This document shows, piece by piece, positions 27,248 to 36,381 of a DNA stretch of 64,000 bases. The notes below the pieces were generated by a model that searched no databases, had not been told where the DNA came from, and worked only from the letters and a program-made list of their open reading frames with translations. How positions within the stretch are numbered: the stretch's first letter is position 1; each line of letters begins with the position of its first letter. This stretch comes from Aestuariivirga litoralis (GTDB taxonomy: Bacteria; Pseudomonadota; Alphaproteobacteria; Rhizobiales; Aestuariivirgaceae), in assembly GCF_015714715.1 (NCBI RefSeq), contig NZ_WAHS01000001.1, forward strand, positions 1,302,001 through 1,366,000, written 5' to 3'. The translations under genes and the position numbers were made by a program.

Positions 27248-28479
27248 AAAACGTGAATATCAATGGCCGCGCCTATCAGTGGCCGGCAAAGCCTGTCGTG
27301 GTGATCTGCTGTGATGGCAGCGAGCCTGAATATATGGAACGCGCCATGCGCGAGGGCCTGATGCCCAACCTGAAGACGGTGATCGCCAAGGGCGAGAACA
27401 AGCGCGGGCTTTCGGCCATGCCCTCCTTCACCAACCCGAACAACATGTCGATTGCCACCGGGCGGCGCGCGGAAGTGCATGGCATTGGCGGCAACTACCT
27501 GATCGATCCAGCCACCGGGCAGGAAACGATGATGAATGATCCGAAGTGGCTGCTGGCTCCGACGATCTTTGCCGAATTCCAGAAGGCGGGCGCCAAGGTC
27601 ACAGTGGTAACGGCGAAAGACAAGCTGCGACTGCTGCTGGGCAATGGTCTGAAGTTTGATGGCAGTGCGATCTGCTTTTCATCGGAGAAGGCCGACAAGG
27701 CCACGATGGCGGATAACGGCATTGCCGATGTGCTGGCCTTTGTGGGCAAGCCTTTGCCGGAAGTCTATTCGGCTGATCTTTCCGAGTTCGTGTTTGCTGC
27801 CGGCGTGAAGCTGCTCAAGCGTGATCGGCCGCAGCTGATGTATCTTTCCACCACCGATTATGTGCAACACAAATTCGCCCCCGGTTCGGAAGGTGCAAAT
27901 TCCTTCTATAAGATGATGGATGGGTACGTTGGCGCACTCGATGCTCAAGGCTGCACGCTGATCATTGTGGCGGATCACGGCATGAAGGACAAGCACAAGG
28001 CCGATGGCTCGCCCGATGTGCTTTATCTTCAGGACGCGATGGATGAGAAATTTGGTGCGGGCAAAAGCAAAGTGATCCTGCCGATCACTGATCCTTATGT
28101 GGTGCATCACGGCGCGCTTGGTTCATTCGCGCAGATTTATCTCTATGGGCCGCAGGTACGCGACGCGGCTGACTTCATCGCGGCACAAGAAGGCATTGAT
28201 GCCGTGCTGACGCGCGAAGATGCGGTGAAGACTTACGGGCTTTATGCCGAGCGTTGTGGTGACCTCATTGTGATCTCTGGCGGGCCCAATCATTCCAAGG
28301 TGATCGGCACATCTGCATCAAAGCATGATCTGTCCGGACTTGATGCGCCGCTGCGTTCGCATGGTGGACTTTCCGAACAGGAAATCCCGTTCATCAGCAA
28401 CGTGCATTTGAAAAATCTGCCGCAGCCTCTCAACAATTGGGATGCGTTCTTCGTCGGCTGCAACTGCGTGGAGGCCTAA
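27244..28479 (+). CDS. phnA: Phosphonoacetate hydrolase
   Basis: 411 residues, alkaline-phosphatase superfamily. VVVICCDGSEPEY contains metal ligand D24 and SAMPSFTNPNNMS holds the expected nucleophile T63; further ligands lie in YLSTTDYVQHKFAPGS and VADHGM. PhnA hydrolyses the C-P bond of phosphonoacetate to acetate and phosphate, the last step of the pathway. The GTG start overlaps the phnW stop, and phnY starts right after its own stop, so the three are one unit. Residue roles are assigned by analogy with the Sinorhizobium enzyme. Confidence 0.94.
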   Translation: MKNVNINGRAYQWPAKPVVVICCDGSEPEYMERAMREGLMPNLKTVIAKGENKRGLSAMPSFTNPNNMSIATGRRAEVHGIGGNYLIDPATGQETMMNDPKWLLAPTIFAEFQKAGAKVTVVTAKDKLRLLLGNGLKFDGSAICFSSEKADKATMADNGIADVLAFVGKPLPEVYSADLSEFVFAAGVKLLKRDRPQLMYLSTTDYVQHKFAPGSEGANSFYKMMDGYVGALDAQGCTLIIVADHGMKDKHKADGSPDVLYLQDAMDEKFGAGKSKVILPITDPYVVHHGALGSFAQIYLYGPQVRDAADFIAAQEGIDAVLTREDAVKTYGLYAERCGDLIVISGGPNHSKVIGTSASKHDLSGLDAPLRSHGGLSEQEIPFISNVHLKNLPQPLNNWDAFFVGCNCVEA

Positions 28480-29922
28480 ATGGCACGTCAGATCATTCAT
28501 GAGCAAATGCGCATCGGCGGCAAAAAGGTTTCCGCCGAAAAGACGTTTGATGTACGCTATCCCTTCACCAATGAGGTGATTGGCACGGTGCCCGCCGGCA
28601 ATGCCTCGCATGCGGCCAAGGCGTTTGAAATCGCGGCGGCCTTCAAGCCCAAGCTGACGCGCTATGAGCGCCAGCAAATCTTGTTCCGCACGGCCGAACT
28701 GATCCGGAAATATACGCCGGAACTGTCGCAGCTGATCACGCTGGAACTGGGCTTGAGCCTGAAGGACTCACTGTATGAATGCGGCCGCGCTTATGATGTT
28801 TATTCGCTGGCGGGCCAGCTGGCGATCAATGATGATGGGCAGATTTTCTCCTGCGATCTCACCCCGCAAGGCAAAGCGCGCAAGATTTTCACCAAGCGCG
28901 AACCGGTGGGTGTGATCTCGGCGATCACGCCGTTCAACCATCCGCTCAACATGGTCAGCCACAAGATTGCACCGGCCATTGCCACCAATAATTGCGTGGT
29001 GTGCAAGCCGACCGATCTGACGCCACTCACCGCAATCCGTCTGGCCGACATTCTGTATGAAGCAGGCCTGCCTCCGGAAATGTTTCAGGTGGTCACGGGT
29101 CTCCCCGCCGACATTGGCGATGAAATGGTGACCAATCCGAACATTGCTGTGGTCACTTTCACCGGTGGCGTGCGGGTGGGCAAGATCATTGCGGCCAAAG
29201 CGGCCTACAAGCGCGCAGCACTTGAGCTGGGTGGCAATGATCCACTGATCGTGCTGGATGATCTTTCCGACAGCGATCTCGACAAGGCGGCAGAGCTTGC
29301 GGTAGCGGGTGCTACCAAGAATTCCGGCCAGCGCTGCACTGCCGTGAAGCGCATCCTGGTTCAGCCGAAAGTGGCGGATGCCTTTGTCGAAAAGGTTCTG
29401 GACAAAGCCAAGAAGATCAAGTTCGGCGATCCGGAAAATCCGGATACGGATCTGGGCTGCGTGGTCAATGCCGCCACTGCGGAGATGTTTGAAAAGCGTG
29501 TGCTGGTGGCGGCGCAAGAAGGCGGCAATATCCTCTATCATCCCGAACGCAAGGGTGCCGTTCTGCCGCCCATCGTGATCGACAATGTCGATCCGAAATC
29601 GGAACTGGTGTTTGAGGAAACCTTCGGCCCGGTGATCCCGATCATCCGCGCACCGGCGGATGATGAAGCGCTGATTGCGCTGTCGAACTCCACCGCTTTC
29701 GGCCTGTCGTCAGGCGTGTGCACCAACAACCTCTCGCGCATCACCCGCTACATTGAGGGGCTGAATGTCGGCACCGTCAACATCTGGGAAGTGCCCGGCT
29801 ACCGGATTGAAATGTCACCCTTCGGCGGCATCAAGGATTCAGGCAATGGCATCAAGGAAGGCGTTGCCGAGGCGATGAAATTCTATACGAATGTCAAGAC
29901 CTGGTCCTTGCCCTGGCCGTGA
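28480..29922 (+). CDS. phnY: Phosphonoacetaldehyde dehydrogenase
   Basis: 480 residues, aldehyde dehydrogenase family. Cofactor-binding [17 protein letters not shown], catalytic glutamate in LELGGNDP and cysteine in [11 protein letters not shown] are intact. Its place after phnW and phnA makes it the NAD-dependent oxidation of phosphonoacetaldehyde to phosphonoacetate; sequence alone would only say aldehyde dehydrogenase. The final 40 bases overlap the convergent membrane phosphatase-superfamily gene. Confidence 0.93.
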   Translation: MARQIIHEQMRIGGKKVSAEKTFDVRYPFTNEVIGTVPAGNASHAAKAFEIAAAFKPKLTRYERQQILFRTAELIRKYTPELSQLITLELGLSLKDSLYECGRAYDVYSLAGQLAINDDGQIFSCDLTPQGKARKIFTKREPVGVISAITPFNHPLNMVSHKIAPAIATNNCVVCKPTDLTPLTAIRLADILYEAGLPPEMFQVVTGLPADIGDEMVTNPNIAVVTFTGGVRVGKIIAAKAAYKRAALELGGNDPLIVLDDLSDSDLDKAAELAVAGATKNSGQRCTAVKRILVQPKVADAFVEKVLDKAKKIKFGDPENPDTDLGCVVNAATAEMFEKRVLVAAQEGGNILYHPERKGAVLPPIVIDNVDPKSELVFEETFGPVIPIIRAPADDEALIALSNSTAFGLSSGVCTNNLSRITRYIEGLNVGTVNIWEVPGYRIEMSPFGGIKDSGNGIKEGVAEAMKFYTNVKTWSLPWP

Positions 29923-31628
29923 AAAATTGGTTGGTGTGACCGCTCGAAATAATCGAGCGATGGGTCAATGGTCGTGACCACCGGTTGGCTGCTGCGCAGG
30001 ATTCCGAAGATGTCGCCGGTCACCATGCGCGGCATTGCCTTGCTGCCAGTGAACAGGGATTCCGGATAGGCCTTGGCAATGTCTTCAGGCGCATAGCCCA
30101 TCAATTGGTAAAGGCATGGTGCGATCTGAAAGTGACTGGCGCGACCAGTGCTGCGCCGCGCACCCTGCGTGAAAGCCTGACGCAGCGCCTTGTGCCGCGT
30201 GTGGACCAGCAATGGCACCAGCCCGGTGCGCGGGTCTGGATTGGTAATCTGACCATGCGGAAATTTGCTCGACTTAAATTGCTGGCCATGGTCTGACGTG
30301 TAGATCACAGTGGCATTGCTCAAATCGGCCCTCTGAAAAAAGTATGGCATGAAGCCATCGACGTTCCATGCAATGGCCTTGCGGTAAGTTTCAAGCAGAG
30401 GTGCGATTGCATGCGGAATTTCAGCCTTTCTGGAAACCCAGGGCTTTTTTTCATCCTTGGGATAATTCCATTCGTAGGGAAAATGCGCGCCGTTTTTGTT
30501 GCCGTAGATGAACACGGGCTGGCCGGAGCGAAGCTCCAGCGCTACGATATCGGCCAATTCATAGTCACTCTTGATGAGGTCTTTGGTAACGTAGAAGGCG
30601 TCAATATCCAGCTTTTCATACGCCGTCATGAAATTCATCAGATCATTGCCGTTGCGCAACAAGCTGGTTTGCGCGTTTATGTAAATCGTGCGGAAGCCCG
30701 CCTTCTTGGCATAGGCGAACAGGCTGGGATTGAAGGTGGCACTATCGGCCAGATTTTCAATATTGGCACCAAAGCGCAAAATGGCGTTGGCATTGCCGCT
30801 GTTGTTGCCTCCTGACACAGCCGGGCCAAAATTGATGAAACCCTGTTCCTTCGCCAATGCGGCGAGCTTCGGCGTCAACGCATTGCCCGGCTTCAGCGAG
30901 ATGTAATCGCCGCGGATGCTTTCATCGACCAGCATGACGATGCTTTGCTTCTTGGCATTTGCCTGCGGTTGCCAAGACACAGCGCGGCGCGCGCCCAGCT
31001 TGCTGGTGTGCAACAGGAAGGTTGCGAGCAACGCGGCAGAAATCGCGCTGACATGTGATGGCATGGGCGACAGGGTACGTCCGCCTTGCAGCCAAAACTC
31101 TCCAATGACCAGCGCCACGCTGAGCAGCGGCAGCCACCACAAACTAACGGCCCAGGCCTGCCAGTCGGGGTCAGCCACCGCCGGAACGGCAAACAGCATG
31201 ACACAAAAGGCGAAAACCAGTCCGGCACTGGTAAACTGCCAAAGGTAGTGCCGGATGAAGGCCGATGATGCCGCGCGTTCGTAAGAGGCCGTCATCACGT
31301 CCAGCACCGTAAGGTGGCTGCGGTTGGTACGATAGAAAAACCAGTTGGTTGCTGCAGAGGCGGCGAACAGCACGCACCAGATCATTTTGTAAGTGGAAAA
31401 GGGAGCAGCCACGATCACCGCGAGGGCCGCCAGGCTCAGGATCCATTCGCCCCACCATTGCAGGATGCCCAGCCATTCTCTGTTGCGGATCATGAGGATC
31501 AACCGGCCGATAAAACCCGGATTGGTGCCTAGAACGGCTGCAAAAAATGGAATGGCCTTGAGCGCCGCGACCATCGTAACAGCATTGCCAGGCGCTGCCC
31601 CAAGCAACGCCAAAAACGCCAACAACAT
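29883..31628 (-). CDS. Membrane-anchored sulfatase/phosphoethanolamine transferase-like protein
   Basis: 581 residues. The N-terminal 220 residues contain about five or six membrane segments; the rest is a periplasmic alkaline-phosphatase-superfamily domain. Likely metal ligands are the acids in [13 protein letters not shown], the D-H pair in YTSDHGQQF and the histidine in KFPHGQ. This is the layout of EptA-like phosphoethanolamine transferases. The nucleophile region reads [12 protein letters not shown], so a Thr is not in the usual place and Ser would have to serve. The substrate is unknown. The gene is convergent with phnY and divergent from the Na/Pi-like gene. Confidence 0.75.
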   Translation of the reverse strand: MLLAFLALLGAAPGNAVTMVAALKAIPFFAAVLGTNPGFIGRLILMIRNREWLGILQWWGEWILSLAALAVIVAAPFSTYKMIWCVLFAASAATNWFFYRTNRSHLTVLDVMTASYERAASSAFIRHYLWQFTSAGLVFAFCVMLFAVPAVADPDWQAWAVSLWWLPLLSVALVIGEFWLQGGRTLSPMPSHVSAISAALLATFLLHTSKLGARRAVSWQPQANAKKQSIVMLVDESIRGDYISLKPGNALTPKLAALAKEQGFINFGPAVSGGNNSGNANAILRFGANIENLADSATFNPSLFAYAKKAGFRTIYINAQTSLLRNGNDLMNFMTAYEKLDIDAFYVTKDLIKSDYELADIVALELRSGQPVFIYGNKNGAHFPYEWNYPKDEKKPWVSRKAEIPHAIAPLLETYRKAIAWNVDGFMPYFFQRADLSNATVIYTSDHGQQFKSSKFPHGQITNPDPRTGLVPLLVHTRHKALRQAFTQGARRSTGRASHFQIAPCLYQLMGYAPEDIAKAYPESLFTGSKAMPRMVTGDIFGILRSSQPVVTTIDPSLDYFERSHQPIFHGQGKDQVLTFV

Positions 31629-31754
31629 TTAGTTTTCCCAATCTAAGTTACTGCCCTGTCACAATAAATCATAGATTGAGCGCTACCACAACCAGAATGT
31701 GTATCCCCATCTTCTTGCTGATCCGCTGGCGAGCTCACGAATGTAAAACGCTAC

Positions 31755-31766
31755 AACTTGCAAGTT
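31755..31766. promoter_or_regulatory. 12-base perfect palindrome upstream of the Na/Pi-cotransporter-like gene
   Basis: AACTTG is followed directly by CAAGTT. The palindrome is 57 bases before the start codon at 31823, in the 194-base spacer between two divergent genes. Its size and position suit a dimeric regulator's operator, but no regulator gene is adjacent and the family cannot be named. Confidence 0.35.
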
Positions 31767-31822
31767 AGGACCTTTATCTGCGGCAATACAATGCGCTATG
31801 CCGGTTGCGCGGAGTTAGAACT

Positions 31823-33505
31823 ATGAACCCTTCCACACTCGTCATCCTCAATCTGCTTGGCGGCGTTGCGCTGCTACTTTGGGGTGTGCGCATGGTGCGC
31901 ACCGGAATTTTGCGGGTCTGGGAAGACCAGCTCAAGCATTTCATCGAATACCGTTTGGGCAACCGTTTCTCAGCCTTTGGTGCGGGCCTGTTGGCCACGC
32001 TGCTGCTGGGTAGCGGCACCGCGACGGCGCTGATTGTCACCAATATTGCATCCACGGGAAGCTTGCCGACAGCGCTTGGCTTTGCGGTGCTGCTGGGGGC
32101 TGATGCCGGGTCGTCGGTGGTTTCATCCATCGTGGCATCGGGCTCCAACATTGCATTATGGACGTCACCGGTTTTCCTGTTTGTGGGTTACATCGTTTTT
32201 CAATCTTCCGAAGAATTGAAACCACACAATGCTGGGCGCGTGATGATCGGGCTGGGCCTGATGCTGCTGTCGCTGCGGCTGGTTTCAGCGGCAACTACGC
32301 CGCTCAATGAAGCGACGCTGTTTCACCAGGTGCTCACAGCGGTGGGCCAGGCGCCGGTTCTGGCCTTCCTGATTGGTGCGGCGATGGCCTGGGCGTTCCA
32401 TTCCACACTGGCCTCGATCCTTCTGGTCGCCTCGCTGCTGACAAATGGCAGTTTGGAGCTGGCCGGCGCTGTCACCTTCCTGCTCGGCATCAATTGTGGC
32501 GGTGGCCTACCGGCCTTTGTGGCCACGCTCGGCCTGCCGCCTGATGCGCGCCGCCTGCCGCTGGCCAATCTGCTGGCTCGCGCCGTTCTGGCGTTGGTGC
32601 TGCTCACATTCCCTGAGCACCTGTTGGCCCTGATGCCCGCCGGACCGTTCACGTCACTGCAATTGGCATTGGCCTTCCATGTGGCTTTCAATTTTGCCGT
32701 CGCGGTGATTTTCCTTCCGCTGGTCAATCCCATGTCGGCCTTGGTGAAGCGGATGATTCCGGATTCCAAACTCCCGGAAGACCCGTTGCGCAGCCCACGC
32801 TATCTTGATGCCACCGCAATTGCGATTCCGGCCGCAGCCATTGCCAATGCGCATATTGAACTCGCGCGCATGGGCGAAATCCTGGAGCGGATGTTTGATA
32901 CGGCTCTCAAAGCCATGGCTGGCTCCAGCATGGAAACTTTGAAGCAGCTTGAGGGCCAGGACACGCGGCTCAATCTCTATCAGTCGGCTATCCAATCCTA
33001 TGTGAATGATGTCTCGCAGGGGCAGCTCTCTGGCGATGAAGCGCGGCATGCGCTGGAGATCACACTCTATGCCTCGAACCTTGAACATGCCGGAGACATC
33101 ATACAGCTCAACCTGAAAGACCGCATCCGCGCCAAGATCAAGGAGGGCCTGGCTTTCGATGACGAGCAACATGCGCGGCTGGCTGAACTTTCGCTGATCA
33201 TCCAGAACAACATCAAGATGGCGGCGGCCGTCACCGCCTCGCGCGACGTAGGTGCTGCCCAGCATCTGATCGGCCAGAAGGACGAATTCCGGCAGCTGGA
33301 AAACAAGGTGATGGAGGCGCATTTCACTTCGACACTGGCCAACAAGGCCACGGCTTTGCGTGAAAGCGCTCTCTATATCGACATCATCCGAGACCTGCAC
33401 CGGATCAATTCACATATCGTGGCTGCAGGCTATCCGGTGGTCGATGATGCCGGTCTGCTACGCGGTTCGCGCCTGCGTGACAAAGCCAAGGAAAAATCAG
33501 TCTGA
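31823..33505 (+). CDS. Na/Pi cotransporter family protein with C-terminal PhoU-like domain
   Basis: 560 residues from the ATG at 31823. The first 310 residues hold two related hydrophobic repeats (LLGGVALLLWGVRMVRTGI...; second repeat near residue 185), as in NptA/PhoU-type Na/Pi cotransporters. Residues from about 330 to 540 are helical and PhoU-like. The motif that is usually QSSS in each repeat reads GSGTAT (63-68) in the first and FHSTLAS (192-198) in the second. Transport of phosphate is therefore inferred with caution. It may export or import phosphate released from phosphonates by the neighbouring cluster. Confidence 0.8.
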   Translation: MNPSTLVILNLLGGVALLLWGVRMVRTGILRVWEDQLKHFIEYRLGNRFSAFGAGLLATLLLGSGTATALIVTNIASTGSLPTALGFAVLLGADAGSSVVSSIVASGSNIALWTSPVFLFVGYIVFQSSEELKPHNAGRVMIGLGLMLLSLRLVSAATTPLNEATLFHQVLTAVGQAPVLAFLIGAAMAWAFHSTLASILLVASLLTNGSLELAGAVTFLLGINCGGGLPAFVATLGLPPDARRLPLANLLARAVLALVLLTFPEHLLALMPAGPFTSLQLALAFHVAFNFAVAVIFLPLVNPMSALVKRMIPDSKLPEDPLRSPRYLDATAIAIPAAAIANAHIELARMGEILERMFDTALKAMAGSSMETLKQLEGQDTRLNLYQSAIQSYVNDVSQGQLSGDEARHALEITLYASNLEHAGDIIQLNLKDRIRAKIKEGLAFDDEQHARLAELSLIIQNNIKMAAAVTASRDVGAAQHLIGQKDEFRQLENKVMEAHFTSTLANKATALRESALYIDIIRDLHRINSHIVAAGYPVVDDAGLLRGSRLRDKAKEKSV

Positions 33506-33547
33506 GCTGTTATATAAGGCTCAAATCGCAACTGGACGGATAGCGCC

Positions 33548-34762
33548 TTGAACCACCCTCCCCTGAAAGACATTCGCGTTCTTGATCTCACTCGCGTTTT
33601 GGCCGGCCCCTGGGCCACCCAGATGCTGGCCGATTTTGGTGCTGAAGTGATCAAGATTGAAAAGCCCGGCGAAGGCGATGACACGCGTGGCTGGGGGCCC
33701 CCGTTCGTGAAAAACGCCGATGGCTCTGAAGGTGACGCGGCCTATTTCCATTCTGCCAATAGAGGCAAAAAGTCTGTCTGCATCGACATGGCAAAACCTG
33801 AGGGTGCGAGTCTTATCAAGGCTTTGGCAGCGCAGGCTGATATTCTGGTTGAGAATTTCAAAGTGGGTGGCCTGGCCAAATACGGCCTCGACTATTTGGC
33901 CCTTTCCACGCTCAATCCGCGGCTGATCTATTGCTCGATCACCGGGTTTGGGCAGGATGGGCCTTATGCCAACCGCGCCGGTTATGACTTCATGATCCAG
34001 GGCATGGCGGGGGTGATGTCGATCACCGGAGAGCCCGGTGGTGAACCGCAGAAAATGGGCGTGGCCTTTTCGGATGTGTTTGCCGGGCTGCATGCGATGA
34101 TCGGCATCCAGGCTGCACTTTATGCGCGCGAGAAAACCGGACTGGGCCAGCACATCGATATTTCATTGCTCGACAGCCAGGTTTCGGTGCTGGCCAATCA
34201 GGCGATGAATTATTTGGTCTCCGGCAAGGTGCCGAAGCGGCTGGGCAACGCGCATCCCAATATCGTGCCCTATCAGACTTTTGAAACCGCCGACGGCCAT
34301 ATCATCATGGCGGTGGGCAATGACCGGCAGTTTGGCGAATATTGCAAACTGATTGGTGCGCCGCATCTGGGTGAGGACACGCGCTTCACCACCAATCGCG
34401 GGCGCGTCGAACACCGTGATGTGCTGATCCCTGCTTTGCGCCCTTTTATGAAGGCGCGCAGCACGGCAGAATGGACGCAAGTGTTCGAAGCGGCTTCTGT
34501 GCCGTGCGGTCCGATCAACACGATCGATCAGGTGTTTGAAAATCCGCAAGTGAAGGCGCGCGGCCTGCTGCGTGAACTTGAAGCGGCGGATGGCAGCAAG
34601 GTGCCAACAGTGTCAGGGCCCGTGGTGTTTTCCGGCGCTGAACGCACCGATGCGCGGCCCTCTCCGCGCCTCGGACAGGACACTGAATCCGTCTTGAAGG
34701 ATTTGCTGAACTTGAGTGCTGAAGACGCACAAGGCTTGCGCGACAAAGGTATCGTGTCATGA
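33548..34762 (+). CDS. CaiB/BaiF family CoA transferase
   Basis: 404 residues, class III CoA transferase. LKDIRVLDLTRVLAGPWAT, EVIKIEKPGEGDDTRGWGPPF and the conserved aspartate D147 in RAGYDFMIQGMAG are standard. These enzymes move CoA between carboxylic acids; formyl-CoA, succinyl-CoA and carnitine examples exist, so the substrate is open. The TTG start at 33548 is the first codon before the conserved region. It opens an overlapping gene row, joined to the first GFA gene by ATGA. Confidence 0.9.
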   Translation: MNHPPLKDIRVLDLTRVLAGPWATQMLADFGAEVIKIEKPGEGDDTRGWGPPFVKNADGSEGDAAYFHSANRGKKSVCIDMAKPEGASLIKALAAQADILVENFKVGGLAKYGLDYLALSTLNPRLIYCSITGFGQDGPYANRAGYDFMIQGMAGVMSITGEPGGEPQKMGVAFSDVFAGLHAMIGIQAALYAREKTGLGQHIDISLLDSQVSVLANQAMNYLVSGKVPKRLGNAHPNIVPYQTFETADGHIIMAVGNDRQFGEYCKLIGAPHLGEDTRFTTNRGRVEHRDVLIPALRPFMKARSTAEWTQVFEAASVPCGPINTIDQVFENPQVKARGLLRELEAADGSKVPTVSGPVVFSGAERTDARPSPRLGQDTESVLKDLLNLSAEDAQGLRDKGIVS

Positions 34763-35271
34763 GCGAGGTTTTCGCCGGCGGGTGCCAATGTGGTGCCGTG
34801 CGTTATGAATTGCTGGAGCGGCCCACGGGTGCGCATATCTGCCATTGCCGCATGTGCCAAAAACAGTTTGGCAACTTCTTCGCGGCGCTGGTGGGCGTGC
34901 CCAAGCCCAAATTCCGGGTGACGCGTGGGCAGATGACGCACTTCCGCAGCTCGGAAGATGTGCAGCGCGGCTTCTGCCGGGATTGCGGAACGCCGCTGAC
35001 CTATGAACCGTTGAAGCGCGACGGCATGGGTATCTCCATCGGCTCGCTCGACCGGCACAGCGAATTCAAGCCGGAAGTGCAATATGGCACGGAAGCCCGT
35101 GAACCCTGGTTTGATGAATTGCACAAATTGCCCGCCTTCCCTTCGGGTGAAGATGAGACGGGCAGCACAGCGTTCACGCAGCTGCTGCCCGCCATCAAGG
35201 CCAGCAACCGCCAGCATCCGGATTATGACACCGATATCTGGCTGGAGGAGAAGCATGACTGGGAAGCCTGA
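34759..35271 (+). CDS. GFA family (CENP-V/GFA domain) zinc protein, paralogue 1
   Basis: 170 residues with the GFA zinc-binding pattern: GGCQCGAVRY (C9, C11), CHCRMC (C28, C30, C33) and CRDCGTPL (C73, C76). The family is named for a glutathione-dependent formaldehyde-activating enzyme, but most members have no proven activity. It overlaps the CoA transferase by four bases and the second GFA gene by 17. The two paralogues are similar along their length, pointing to a tandem duplication. Confidence 0.88.
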   Translation: MSEVFAGGCQCGAVRYELLERPTGAHICHCRMCQKQFGNFFAALVGVPKPKFRVTRGQMTHFRSSEDVQRGFCRDCGTPLTYEPLKRDGMGISIGSLDRHSEFKPEVQYGTEAREPWFDELHKLPAFPSGEDETGSTAFTQLLPAIKASNRQHPDYDTDIWLEEKHDWEA

Positions 35272-35776
35272 GACCCAGACATGGAGCGGCGGCTGTCAAT
35301 GTGGTGCCGTGCGCTACCGCATGCTGGCGCGGCCCTCAGGCGCGCATCTCTGCCACTGCCGCATGTGCCAAAAACATTTCGGCAATTTCTTTTCAGCGCT
35401 GGTTGAAATTCCAAAAGACAAGTTCCGCCTGACGCACGGCAAGATCAGCACGTTTGAAAGTTCGGATGAAGTTTACCGCGGCTTCTGCAAATCCTGCGGC
35501 ACGCCGCTTTCGCTGGATGCGGCGAAGGAAAGCAAATTCTATATCGCCATTGGCACCATGGATAATTATTCGGAATTTGCACCACAGGCGCAGTTCGGCA
35601 TGGAAAGCCGGCATGATTTCGTGCAGCACCTGCACGAACTGCCGGCTTACGTGTCAGGCCACGATGAAAAGGGCGCCACGGAATTTTCCAAGCTGCTGCC
35701 GGGCATCAAAGCCTCTAACCATCAGCACCCAGACCAAGACACGAAAGACTGGCCGCTGCCGCCGGAGAAGGAATGA
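35255..35776 (+). CDS. GFA family (CENP-V/GFA domain) zinc protein, paralogue 2
   Basis: 173 residues from the ATG at 35255, with GGAGGAG four bases before it. It has the same cysteines as the gene before it: C14, C16, C33, C35, C38, C78 and C81. CHCRMCQK and FGNFF are identical in both copies, while the second halves have drifted, so the duplication is not recent. The function is not known beyond zinc binding. DUF427 begins four bases inside its end. Confidence 0.88.
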   Translation: MTGKPETQTWSGGCQCGAVRYRMLARPSGAHLCHCRMCQKHFGNFFSALVEIPKDKFRLTHGKISTFESSDEVYRGFCKSCGTPLSLDAAKESKFYIAIGTMDNYSEFAPQAQFGMESRHDFVQHLHELPAYVSGHDEKGATEFSKLLPGIKASNHQHPDQDTKDWPLPPEKE

Positions 35777-36090
35777 ACATGGCCAAAACCGAAGCCTACT
35801 GGAACGGGCAAATGATTGCCGCTTCCGATCATTGCATTCTGGTGGAAGGCAATGCCTATTTCCCACTTCAGGATTTGCGCGTTGGGTTTTTTCAACCCTC
35901 GCAGCGCACTTCCGTTTGTCACTGGAAGGGTAATGCGAATTATTTCGATGTTGTGGTGGACGGCAAGACCAATCCCAATGCCGCATGGACCTATCATGCG
36001 CCGAAGGACAAGGCCGTAGCGATAAAAGACTACGTGGCTTTCTGGAACAGCGTTGAAGTGACGGGCGCTGACGCTGCGAAACCCCTTTGA
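35773..36090 (+). CDS. DUF427 domain-containing protein
   Basis: 105 residues. AYWNGQMIAASDHCILVEGNAYFPLQDL, then TSVCHWKGNANYFDVVVDG and AAWTYHAPKDKA are the DUF427 pattern (small beta-rich domain with a WKG motif). The function is unknown. It starts four bases inside the second GFA gene, so it is surely on the same transcript. C-terminal residues after FWNSVEV are not conserved. Confidence 0.88.
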   Translation: MNMAKTEAYWNGQMIAASDHCILVEGNAYFPLQDLRVGFFQPSQRTSVCHWKGNANYFDVVVDGKTNPNAAWTYHAPKDKAVAIKDYVAFWNSVEVTGADAAKPL

Positions 36091-36096
36091 GAAAAA

Positions 36097-36378
36097 GTGC
36101 GAGCCTCGAAATGCGTCACCCAGATGACGGGCAATCGCGGGCGCGTTGAACACCCCACTTTTGATGGTGATCTGTTCGCCGCTGCCGATGGTCTCTCCGG
36201 CCAGATCATCATGAAGGAAAGCGGCTATGTCGAAGTAACTACCGAGGATCAAACTGACCAAGTGGCGGTGGATATCAACGCCACCGGAAGTTTCACCGGC
36301 AATAATGTTCCGCTGGAAGTTTCGCGCTCCTTTGCCATGGTGATGGGCATCCTGGCACGCACCTTCTTCGGGGCCTGA
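36097..36378 (+). CDS. Hypothetical protein in the GFA/DUF427 operon
   Basis: 93 residues from a GTG start, or 84 from an ATG at 36124. I do not recognise it. It is predicted soluble, acidic in the middle (KESGYVEVTTEDQTDQ) and ends in a short hydrophobic stretch before LARTFFGA. The gap to DUF427 is six bases and to the next gene three, which argues that it is translated; the opposite strand also has a long open frame that covers part of it, so the reading is not certain. Confidence 0.5.
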   Translation: MRASKCVTQMTGNRGRVEHPTFDGDLFAAADGLSGQIIMKESGYVEVTTEDQTDQVAVDINATGSFTGNNVPLEVSRSFAMVMGILARTFFGA

Positions 36379-36381
36379 CGC

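Noticed and set aside
31656-31672. Possible Pho box before the Na/Pi-like gene (CTGTCAC followed by AAATCAT)
   Set aside because: The first half matches CTGTCAT at six of seven bases, the second only at four, and the spacing is one base short of the usual 11-base period. Too weak without a search for other Pho boxes.
35722-36261. Long minus-strand open frame opposite DUF427 and the orphan gene
   Set aside because: It lies opposite a clearly conserved DUF427 gene, has no recognisable domain and no ribosome site, and follows the codon bias of the plus-strand genes; a shadow frame.
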